Shown: positions 54,699 through 64,000 of the stretch, one piece after another | How positions within the stretch are numbered: the first letter of the stretch is position 1 | Layout: each line of letters begins with the position of its first letter | Assembly: GCA_027704905.1 (NCBI GenBank) | Contig: CM051006.1 | Span: forward strand, 2,681,876-2,745,875 | DNA from: Muraenolepis orangiensis | Lineage: Eukaryota > Chordata > Actinopteri > Gadiformes > Muraenolepididae | DNA length: 64,000 nt | Direction: 5' to 3' | Made by a program: the position numbers and the translations under genes | The notes under the pieces: model-generated | What the model saw: the letters and a program-made list of their open reading frames with translations, nothing else | What the model was told of the DNA's origin: nothing | The model's database searches: none

Positions 54699-54825
<127 letters not shown>

Positions 54826-54884
54826 GTCCTCTCTGTCCCTCTCCTGCTCCTCCATCCCTTTCTCTCTCGCTCTCTTGTCCTCTC

Positions 54885-55145
54885 TCCACACTCCACTCTC
54901 AGAGGAGTGCATATGCCCCTTTACCATCCTCACAGTTCAACACATCCCCTCTACCGTCCCCACAGTTAAAGACATCCCCTCTACCGTCTCTGGTAAATTC
55001 TTATAGGTTTCACCCCACTCCATTAGAACCTAGAACTGGTCCAGTAGCGCAAATAGTGTTGTGTCTGTGATATAGCTGCTACAGCCAGGAGTGGTCAAAA
55101 ACTGATAATACTAGCAACCAGAGACCAGATAACGGTATTTTCATT
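54885..55145. other. Unannotated leader of the gag-like region
   Basis: Contains two close repeats CACATCCCCTCTACCGTCCC/TC (about 54941 and 54971). No 5' LTR could be recognised. Confidence 0.4.
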
Positions 55146-55153
55146 CATTCATA

Positions 55154-56023
55154 ATGGAGGTTATTCGGACATCAGGTGTTAAGATTCCAAACTCACTTCT
55201 AGTAAGTGGCTTAACAGATACAGAGGCTGATGAAGAACTTTATAACTTCCTAAAACAGTATGGCTCTATTCAGAGAAAAGTCCTGGTAGACCCACCCCAA
55301 TCTGAATCCAGCCTACTGATTATTGTCGAGTATGCACAAGGCACAGCTGTACAGTCACTCTCACCTTCATTGCCTTACAAGCTTGCCAGCAAAACTCAAA
55401 CAGACGTTACTTACCATATCAATTCTTTAGCAAGTGTATACACACCTGCAGTCAGCCGATCAACCACACATGTACCTCACACCTGCAGTCAGCCGATCAA
55501 CCACACATGTACCTCACACCTGCAGTCAGCCGATCAACCACACATGTACCTCACACCTGCAGTCAGCCGATCAACCACACATGTACCTCACACCTGCAGT
55601 CAGCCGATCAACCACACATGTACCTCACACCTGCAGTCAGCCGATCAACCACACATGTACCTCACACCTGCAGTCAGCCGATCAACCACACATGTACCTC
55701 ACACCTGCAGTCAGCCGATCAACCACACATGTACCTCACACCTGCAGTCAGCCGATCAACCACACATGTACCTCACACCTGCAGTCAGCCGATCAACCAC
55801 ACATGTATCTCACACCTGCAGTCAGCCGATCAACCACACATGTATCTCACAGAGTTACAGTAGGCTTAGTGAATGTGCTGAGAGGAGAGCTCCTCCCTCC
55901 GTGACTCTGATGACCAAGAGGAACAGAACGTGCCTTAGAGGCCCTAGCACAGATGAGCCCTCGGCCCAGCTCTCTTCCCCCACAACATGTTCATGTGCCT
56001 TTATCTGTTCCAGCACCACCTGA
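55154..56023 (+). pseudogene. Gag-like N-terminal frame with translated minisatellite (289 codons)
   Basis: Residues 1-95 look like genuine protein: KIPNSLLVSGLTDTEADEEL, YNFLKQYGSIQRKVLVDPPQ, LLIIVEYAQGTAVQSLSPSL, then YHINSLASVYTP. This RRM-like N-terminal module occurs in fish gag-like proteins. Residues 96-235 are the translation of a 37-bp tandem repeat (SRSTTHVPHTCSQPINHTC). The last 50 residues resume non-repeat sequence in a frame that may or may not be the original. Confidence 0.6.
55434..55852. repeat. 37-bp minisatellite inside the gag-like region (about 11 units)
   Basis: Units ACCTGCAGTCAGCCGATCAA plus CCACACATGTACCTCAC, period checked at 55444 and 55481, nearly invariant except TATCTCAC in the last two units. 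No stop occurs in any of the three plus frames. Confidence 0.97.
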
Positions 56024-56029
56024 ACGACC

Positions 56030-57089
56030 CCCCCAAAGAGAAAGTGCAGGCCCCTCTAGGTGTCACCGATCTCTATCCGCCTGAACTGAAGAAAGTTATC
56101 GTCGAACATATAGTCACAAGCAAAAGCTCCATTGAGACTCTGACCCTTCTCTGGACGCAGTCCCCATCCAAACAATGAAGTGGACTATGAGACATGGCAA
56201 TCTAATGCAAATTTCATAATGAGAGACGCACTACAATCAGATCTACACAAATCACGAAAAATTCTTGAAAGTCTTTAGTCACCTGCTGTTGACATAGTAA
56301 ACACTTGACACCTCATTCATCTCCATCAATGTATCTGGACATTCGAGAATCAGCTTTTGGCACAGTTGAGGATGGAGACAACCTCTAAGCAACGTTTCTT
56401 AATACACTGCAAAACTATGGCGGAATATCCTAAGCCTATCTTCAGTGACTGCAAGTGATGCTGAACACCACCCTCAGGAGAGGCGGTGTAAGTGAAACCG
56501 ATCTGGACAGCCAGCTACTGAAGCAGTTTTGCAGAGGATGTTGGGAAAACTGCTTAATATCTGAACAAAAGTTGGAACAAAAGAAACAAAGCCCACCTAC
56601 CTTTGCAGAGCTCCTTCTTGTACTTCGTACTCAAGGCAAACGTGACTTGCCGTGTCTTCACACTTCCAAGGTGCTTATGGTCAGTATGCTGGAGAGTGCA
56701 ACGCATCACCAGAAAGACACAATGAGTCTAAATCTGAAATACAAGCCCAGAAAAGACAAATAGCTGATTTACAGTCCGAGCTGTCAAAAATCACACAAAA
56801 AGACATCAAAACCCATTCAAAGAAAGCATCTTACAGAACTGCCACTATCAATACCTCAGTTGAGAGTGCTAGATCACAAAGAGCAGAGCCTAGCCACCAC
56901 AATGTAAACAATAACTACAATAACAAACCAAGGCCCTGGTACTGTTTCAGGTGTAGCGAAGACGGACACATAAAGCCCCAAGCTGAACCAAACTCCTCTC
57001 TCGTAGCCTCCAAAAGTAAGCTGTTAAGGGAGAAACAACTGGAATGTGTGGTGAAAAATGGTTCCCCAACATCTGATCAATTAAACTAA
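56030..57089 (+). pseudogene. Gag-like capsid and Cys/His-knuckle region, frameshifted
   Basis: Pieces: 56040-56178 (LGVTDLYPPELKKVIVEHIV), 56179-56460 in broken frames, 56455-56763 (TLRRGGVSETDLDSQLLKQF, CRGCWENCLISEQKLEQKKQ, TFAELLLVLRTQ) and 56652-57089 (QKRQIADLQSELSKITQKDI, RPWYCFRCSEDGHIKPQ). The knuckle CX2CX4H lacks its final Cys. At least three frameshifts and a stop make it non-functional. Confidence 0.62.
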
Positions 57090-58490
57090 CACCAGTCACT
57101 ATTGAGGGACAAATGAAGGCTGGAACACATGCAAAGTATCCCAAAAATAAATGGCATGTCAAATTCAAAACAACGAAGAGTTACCATACCAAAAGGGCTC
57201 ATTAGAGCCAAAACCACAGCACAACTGTCTATAGCAGAGAAAGACTGTAATTGCTTGTTAGATACCTACAAGTGACAACAATTCCAAATTCATTCTACAA
57301 GCAAAACTTGTCACACTTACCTATTGAGCCTTTGCACAACTTACTTGAAGTGGAAGCGGCTAACGGCCAAGATGTCCCCTACTCGGGTATGTTGAAGTAA
57401 ATATCACATTCCCTAAGACTTCCCTTGGTCTGGATTTAGAATTCCCCACATTAGCCTTAATCATGACATGTGCTCAACCTTGTCATCCGTCTTAATCGGC
57501 ACAAACACTCTGGACATCCTCTATGAATCCATCCTATGAAATGTACTCAGCCGCTACACTTCGGCACCTGCAGCCATTGCCCTACGGGTACAGAGTTGTC
57601 CTCAAAACTCTTGAGATGAGACAGAGACAGACAGTTGACTCAAGCCTCGGAGTTGTGAGACTGTTCATTAAGGACCCAGAGACTATTGGTCCTGGTCAGA
57701 CCAAAGTCGTGGAAGGATCAGTCAATTGCAAAACATCAAGTGCTGGAGAGTAGGTTGTGGTTGAGTCACCAAAAATGTCATCCCTACCGGGTGGTGTAAT
57801 GGTTACAAATGGCCTAGCAAGCCTTCCACCCAAACTACCACGCTGCATACCAGTGATCCTAAAGAATGAATCAGACCATGACATTACAATCTCTCCAAAG
57901 ATATGGAGACATTCCAGTGTACGTTGTGAGACCTGAGACTGGAGATGGTCCACAAAGAACCCTTCACAGTGACCTTTTGCTGCCCTGTGGTTTCCTTCCT
58001 ATGAGCCTAGATGAAACCAAACCGCCAAAGATCAATAGGCGGCCAAGAACTCGACAACATCCAAAAAGCAACAGCTTGGATGAAGCTGAAGAGGACGAAT
58101 CCCTATCAGACACTGAGGGATATCAACATGATGGTTATGGAAACCTAAGAGTAGAAACCCTAAGCTTCAACCCTACCTTTGAGAACTTCCAGACAGGTCT
58201 GAACCAGAACCCTTTCAAATATTAACTGCTGAGCAAAATCCTTCAGAAGTAAACAAAGCTTTCCGTGAAGATTCTCCAGTAGAGACTAGTGATTTGGATT
58301 TACCTGAACCTGAAACAAGTCACTCACCTGATCCTGAAAAGAGCAACTTACCAGATGGACAGAAACCTGAAGACCTACCTGGAGAGGATCTGACTAGCAT
58401 CCATTCTCCTACTCAATCCACTCTGGGAAGAATTGAAAACACACGAGTTATGAATGAAATTGAAAGAGGATGCTTAAAGTGATCCACCAG
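57090..58490 (+). pseudogene. Protease-like and downstream degenerate region
   Basis: After 57089, translated fragments such as PVTIEGQMKAG, and LIGTNTLDILYES (about 57500-57525, another frame) resemble an aspartic-protease region of retroelements, but no DTG/DSG active site is legible. 57866-58225 and 58294-58482 are acidic, Pro/Glu-rich frames (EEDESLSDTEGYQ; LPEPETSHSPDPEKSNLPDG). No RT motif is found. Confidence 0.4.
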
Positions 58491-58635
58491 AGACAGAAAG
58501 GCCACAAAAAGGATGAATTATCCTGAGTTAGGGAACTCATTAGCTACGATAGTCCAGTCACTATTCCAGAGACTGAGTGCAGTGATCACAGATTCACTCG
58601 CAGAATCTGTGATCCCTAGGAGCATAACAGGGGGG

Positions 58636-59030
58636 TGAACAGGCCAAGATAACCAATCAACTAACAGGGAATGTTAGGAAGGGGCAGAGCAGATCACCCG
58701 GGTCACATGATTTGGTCAGGGAAACTACATATAAGAACAATGAGACAAACAGAGCTTTTGAAAACAGACTTCTATCGTGCTGTTTGAGTGAGCGAGTTTG
58801 AGTCATCTGAAGCGACTTACTGCCGACCTTAACTAAGATAATGTAGGACGGGTAGTAATCTTGCTTCATTCTGTCTTGTGTACATTAAAACATTTTAGAA
58901 TAATATTGTGGATATTGATAGATTTTTCTGTCTATTTAGTTTGCTTATGTCTTTTTACACTGTGCCATCTGCTGTGACGTCTGCTGTGACGCCCTTATTG
59001 TGCCTCTCAGATCAATAAAGCCCAGTTGAT
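58636..59030 (+). repeat. Putative 3' LTR
   Basis: Starts TGAACAGG after a G-rich polypurine tract, has a TATA-like ACATATAAGAAC at about 58727 and TGTACATTAAAACATTTTAG (about 58879). The right end is uncertain, perhaps overlapping ATCAATAAAGCCC at 59012-59024. No partner 5' LTR was found for comparison. Confidence 0.4.
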
Positions 59031-59036
59031 GTTATC

Positions 59037-59935
59037 CTCAGAAGACCTGTATCTGTGTTGTGTGGTTCCTAGGTATGGAGATGAAGACCTGTATCTGTGT
59101 TGTGTGGTTCCTAGGTGTGGAGATGAAGACCTGTATCTGTGTTGTGTGGTTCCTAGGTATGGAGATGAAGACCTGTATCTGTGTTGTGTGGTTCCTAGGT
59201 GTGGAGATGAAGACCTGTATCTGTGTTGTGTGGTTCCTAGGTGTGGAGATGAAGACCTGTATCTGTGTTGTGTGGTTCCTAGGTATGGAGATGAAGACCT
59301 GTATCTGTGTTGTGTGGTTCCTAGGTATGGAGATGAAGACCTGTATCTGTGTTGTGTGGTTCCTAGGTATGGAGATGAAGACCTGTATCTGTGTTGTGTG
59401 GTTCCTAGGTATGGAGATGAAGACCTGTATCTGTGTTGTGTGGTTCCTAGGTGTGGAGATGAAGACCTGTATCTGTGTTGTGTGGTTCCTGGGTAGAGCT
59501 GTGGAGATGAAGACCTGTATCTGTGTTGTGTGGTTCCTAGGTGTGGAGATGAAGACCTGTATCTGTGTTGTGTGGTTCCTAGGTATGGAGATGAAGACCT
59601 GTATCTGTGTTGTGTGGTTCCTAGGTGTGGAGATGAAGACCTGTATCTGTGTTGTGTGGTTCCTAGGTGTGGAGATGAAGACCTGTATCTGTGTTGTGTG
59701 GTTCCTAGGTGTGGAGATGAAGACCTGTATCTGTGTTGTGTGGTTCCTAGGTGTGGAGATGAAGACCTGTATCTGTGTTGTGTGGTTCCTAGGTGTGGAG
59801 ATGAAGACCTGTATCTGTGTTGTGTGGTTCCTAGGTGTGGAGATGAAGACCTGTATCTGTGTTGTGTGGTTCCTAGGTGTGGAGATGAAGACCTGTATCT
59901 GTGTTGTGTGGTTCCTAGGTGTGGAGATGAAGATA
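59037..59935. repeat. 42-bp minisatellite (about 21 units)
   Basis: Units GAAGACCTGTATCTGTGTTG plus TGTGGTTCCTAGGT(A/G)TGGAGAT, period checked at 59041 and 59083. TATGG units cluster in the left half, TGTGG units in the right. One unit at about 59490 carries a 5-bp insertion (GGGTAGAGCTG). The period is divisible by 3, producing 14-residue repeat frames (EDLYLCCVVPRYGD). Confidence 0.97.
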
Positions 59936-59982
59936 CTGTGGATCTGGTACAGTATTCATTCCAGTTGACCAGCAGCGTGGTG

Positions 59983-60133
59983 CTGAGGGGAAGGCACCTG
60001 AGGGGGTTGAGGGGAAGGCACCTGAGGGGGTTGAGGGGAAGGCACCTGAGGGGGTTGAGGGGAAGGCACCTGAGGGGGTTGAGGGGAAGGCACCTGAGGG
60101 GGTTGAGGGGAAGGCACCTGAGGGGGTTGAGGA
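59983..60133. repeat. 24-bp minisatellite (about 6 units)
   Basis: Units GGGGAAGGCACCTGAGGGGG plus TTGA, period checked at 59991 and 60015. G-rich plus strand. Confidence 0.96.
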
Positions 60134-60248
60134 GCCTTTGCTCAGATGTGTGGAGCTTGTCTTGTCTTGGTGTTGACTGTGAAGAACATCTTCTGTGGAG
60201 TTCCCAGCAGAATATGTCCAGATCTCTTCATGCTTATCTCCAATGTTC

Positions 60249-60722
<474 letters not shown>

Positions 60723-61585
60723 AAGAGAGAGTTGTTCAAACATAACTTTCTAACACCTCTTCTTGTATTTCAAGGTTTTCTTAAAAAAACATTGAAACCC
60801 GTTTTAAACAATGGATTAACGAGGCCACCATTAAAGCAAGCGTTGAATTAGGCGTCCTGCAGGGCGGAGAGTAGATAAAAGCAGCCAATCAATGGCCTAC
60901 GTCTCCGTGTCCTCCCACCTCCGGCAGGTTGATGAGGTTAGAGGCAGCGCTAAAGTTCTGCTTGTTAAGGACGTGTGATTAATCTCAGCTGTGAGCGGCG
61001 CTGACTCAGCAGGGCGGTTTGGACCGGGATGAAGCGACACACAGAGACCGGTTCTACCTGGATGGCCCTGAAGTTGCTCATCCAGGGACAATACAACGTG
61101 TGTTTGTACATTTATACTTTGCACTACTGTAATATACTGTAGGACCACTGCAATTTGTGTATAGACAATTTGAGATGGCAATTTAACCTGTATTTCATTC
61201 ATTTTATTTCTCTCATCATTTCTGAGCCTGACACGCCGTGGCGTTGATATTAGGGGACAGATGGGATGAGGCGACCGCTGGCTGCGTGGTCTGCTTCCCG
61301 TCTGCTCCGACTTCTGTCTGGTCGGGTTTGACATCCGCACATTAAAAGGAAACATGCTTTTTTGTTTCGGTTGGTATTGCTTAAGGATGCCTACAGGTGA
61401 GGCTGCGCACAGCGGGGACATCCGTCTGTGGCGCGTGATGAACAATGACAACAACACCAGGGGTTTTTGATGTGGAAAAAATAAAACCAAACAAACAATG
61501 GACACTTTTCCATTCCCTGAATTGCCCAGAAGTGACAAATAAAATCAATAAAAAGTCATAACTGTTGTGCCTCCACGCTCTAATC
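60723..61585. other. Unannotated, apparently single-copy stretch
   Basis: No transposon recognised. 60890-61080 and 61225-61450 have balanced composition. The 213-codon minus frame 60897-61538 has no recognisable domain; part of it may still be an exon or conserved non-coding DNA. Confidence 0.4.
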
Positions 61586-61589
61586 AATG

Positions 61590-61920
61590 GGATCTACCCT
61601 TCTTATGGCTGCCAAAGACCGACGTCGGGCGCTTTATCGTTGCAAACCGTGGCTCCCTCCTACTCGAGAACCTGTCTCCAGCTCCGACTACGTCTCGCTC
61701 GTCCTACCCCCCCCCTCCCCCCCCCCAAGGACCCCCTCCCCGTTCCACCCTCTGGACCATCTCCCCGTGTCGACCAGACCTCATAACCTATCCAACCCTT
61801 CCCTGTTGTTTTTTAGTTTGTGGATCTTTCAGTAAAGACATTATCCATTGTTTGTGGTGTCCTGTCTCTTCTTCTGTATTCTCTGGCAAATTTGGCTAGT
61901 CGGTCTTGGGTCATAACAAT
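61590..61920 (+). repeat. Possible LTR 3' portion
   Basis: CAGTAAAGACATTATCCATT and TGTGGTGTCCTGTCTC followed by GGTCTTGGGTCATAACA resemble the R-U5 end of fish LTR elements. A C-rich tract (61707-61735) lies inside. No other element part is recognised. Confidence 0.3.
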
Positions 61921-61924
61921 AACC

Positions 61925-62435
<511 letters not shown>

Positions 62436-62584
62436 GTGACTGATTCTGTGTCCAGGTGTTATTGTGGCACTTCGTGTTTCACAGGATCAGGAGATGAAAA
62501 GCAGAAATAGACCAGGAAGAGGAAACTGACTTTGATCTAGTGGAGAGAGCAAGCGACTCTCACGCCCTTTTAATCTCCAGCATG

Positions 62585-62585
<1 letters not shown>

Positions 62586-62679
<94 letters not shown>
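62586..62679. repeat. (GA)n microsatellite
   Basis: About 94 bp of GA. Confidence 0.98.
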
Positions 62680-62680
<1 letters not shown>

Positions 62681-62853
62681 AGAGTGGGGTCAAAGGTCAC
62701 CGATTGAAGCAGGAAGCAGGAAGCAGGTCATGAAAAGTGTGTGTTATTTAAAATCCTTCAGCACAGCTTTGAAGTCCAAGGCCATCAGAACCACCCTTGG
62801 TTAATTTTTGTCTTTATTATAAGATCCATTCTCCGTTCATTCCCTCGGCCTCT

Positions 62854-62857
<4 letters not shown>

Positions 62858-62947
<90 letters not shown>

Positions 62948-62948
62948 C

Positions 62949-63021
<73 letters not shown>
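62858..63021. repeat. (CT)n microsatellite
   Basis: CT run of about 160 bp with one CCCCGT interruption at 62945-62950. Confidence 0.98.
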
Positions 63022-63024
<3 letters not shown>

Positions 63025-63381
63025 AGCACCTTACTCTCCCTCATCCTTTGTGGTTGTTAGTGAACAGGGTTTTTAATCACAGATAGAACATTATAAAATG
63101 ATAACTAAACATGGGGGCTCTGAAAATGGGAAGTAGAGTTGAAAGGTCTTTCCCGGGGTTTGATACCCCAACCCTCTTGTCCGACCTCCCCGTACCTGAG
63201 CAGGTGTGTTTGGCCAGGCGTCACAGCTGAGCGGAGAGGGGGCGGCCGGTCCTCCACCCGGTCAGGGACGTGATGGATGGGTTAACTTTGAGGGTCAGAG
63301 GTCGCGGGCTGCAGAAGTAGGTCTAGGTAGGAGGTGGGGGGGCCCTCTCATCCTCCCTCTTTCCATCCACACACTGTCCTT
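63022..63381. other. Unannotated stretch
   Basis: No gene recognised. 63290-63350 contains GGTCAGAGGTCGCGGGC and GTAGGTCTAGGTAGGAGGTG. Confidence 0.45.

Positions 63382-63457
<76 letters not shown>
63382..63457. repeat. (CT)n microsatellite
   Basis: CT dinucleotide run of about 75 bp. Confidence 0.98.
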
Positions 63458-63460
<3 letters not shown>

Positions 63461-63535
63461 GTATCTACTCTCTGTATCTGCCTTTCACACATTCTACTGT
63501 TTGTCTCTGTCTTTCTCTGACAAACACGACATACC

Positions 63536-63554
63536 AACACACACACACGCACAT

Positions 63555-63642
<88 letters not shown>
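63536..63642. repeat. (CA)n microsatellite
   Basis: CA run with CG/TG interruptions at the left edge. Confidence 0.98.
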
Positions 63643-63645
<3 letters not shown>

Positions 63646-63775
63646 CACAGACACACAGAAACACATTCATGCACTTACATCAATGCACAGGGAGAATGAG
63701 AGAAAGTAGGGAGAGAGGAGAGGAAACTAGATGAGATATTAAAGAATGAGAGAAATGAAAGAGAGAAGGGAAAAC

Positions 63776-63807
63776 TGCACACACACAAACAAACACACAC
63801 ACACACA

Positions 63808-63871
<64 letters not shown>
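63776..63871. repeat. (CA)n microsatellite
   Basis: CA run with AA interruptions at the left and one-base slip at about 63813. The last 129 bases of the window show no recognised feature. Confidence 0.97.
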
Positions 63872-63873
<2 letters not shown>

Positions 63874-64000
63874 GTGGGACTGAGGTACCAGCGGTGTTCA
63901 TCAATGTTCAATCTTCTCTGGATAGGGTACGCTTGGCGATATCCCCCAGAGCCGCACTCAGGAGCGGGGCACTTTGCCATGGATGTTATGAGCACCTCTT

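Larger units (their letters stand above)
55154..59030 (+). mobile_element. LTR retroelement remnant (gag-protease part and likely 3' LTR)
   Basis: Gag-like frames occupy 55154-57089, protease-like fragments 57090-57760, and a short degenerate tail reaches 58480. A polypurine-like AGGGGGG at 58629-58635 precedes TGAACAGG, the likely 3' LTR start. No RT or integrase is recognised, so the pol region is deleted or was never present. The 5' LTR is not seen. A 37-bp array has expanded within gag. Assigned to LTR elements from gag architecture (N-terminal domain, capsid-like region, Cys/His knuckle). Confidence 0.6.

Noticed and set aside
55154..56023. Host gene with an RRM-like N-terminus
   Set aside because: The following gag-like knuckle region, protease-like fragments and LTR candidate point to a retroelement.
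59060..59968. 302-codon frame (14-residue repeats rich in Cys and Trp) as a secreted repeat protein
   Set aside because: Two plus frames are open and both start and stop inside or at the edges of the 42-bp array; a 5-bp insertion in one unit switches frames.
60897..61538. 213-codon minus frame as a host gene
   Set aside because: No recognised motif and an unconvincing composition; left as unannotated single-copy DNA.

Overview
The window looks like gene-poor, repeat-saturated teleost fish DNA. The evidence is the mixture of non-LTR retrotransposons: Rex1/Babar-like, Rex3-like (RTE clade), L2-clade and L1/Tx1-like LINEs. There are also very long CA/TG, GA/CT and CTC microsatellites and more than twenty minisatellite arrays. 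I found no intact single-copy host protein gene, no rRNA or free-standing tRNA gene, and nothing bacterial. Almost every long open frame is either a decayed transposon frame or the translation of a tandem repeat whose unit happens to stay open.

Layout. 0-4.9 kb: a 16-bp minisatellite, a dispersed repeat carrying a 28-bp minisatellite, a Rex1-type 3' tail, a tRNA-derived SINE-like copy, then unrecognised DNA. 4.9-7.2 kb: Rex1-like copy A1 flanked on both sides by a 45-bp minisatellite. 8.3-10.3 kb: a CTC array and Rex1-like copy B2 (minus). 11.4-12.1 kb: an LTR-like unit. 12.7-14.1 kb: microsatellites. 14.3-18.35 kb: the best-preserved element, a nearly full-length L2 LINE with a 692-codon open RT frame. 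18.65-21.8 kb: a Rex3 element whose 5' (endonuclease) part is inverted relative to its RT part. 22.6-23.9 kb: adjacent 35-bp and 23-bp minisatellites. 25.4-26.2 kb: a second copy of the 28-bp minisatellite family with a 273-bp higher-order duplication. 27.0-28.1 kb: an L2 fragment (minus). 29-31 kb: Rex1-like copy A2. 31.7-34.3 kb: minisatellites and a 150-bp TG tract. 34.3-37.4 kb: Rex1-like family C, with an L2 piece nested in one copy. 37.4-39.5 kb: a 42-bp array, TG tracts and a second SINE-like copy. 40.15-42.0 kb: a decayed protein gene of an uncharacterised family. 42.0-43.85 kb: Rex1-like copy B3 with a nested LINE tail. 44.14-44.83 kb: a pogo-like DNA transposon with perfect inverted ends. 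45.2-46.2 kb: a C-rich array. 46.3-49.1 kb: Rex1-like family D with a 50-bp array grown inside its coding region. 49.9-52.7 kb: an L1/Tx1-like LINE. 55.1-59.0 kb: a gag-protease remnant of an LTR retroelement with a likely 3' LTR. 59.0-60.1 kb: 42-bp and 24-bp arrays. 60.2-64 kb: mostly GA/CT/CA tracts.

Nothing here works together as a pathway. The coherent story is evolutionary: LINE insertion, truncation, inversion and nesting, plus repeated birth of minisatellites inside or at the edges of transposons. The most interesting items are the Rex3 5' inversion, the array inside LINE family D coding sequence, the 45-bp array split by a LINE, the paired 28-bp arrays in two copies of one dispersed repeat, and the broken copy of an uncharacterised protein family that may have a FEN/PIN-like nuclease motif. 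Family names rest on motif recognition by eye; no search was run.
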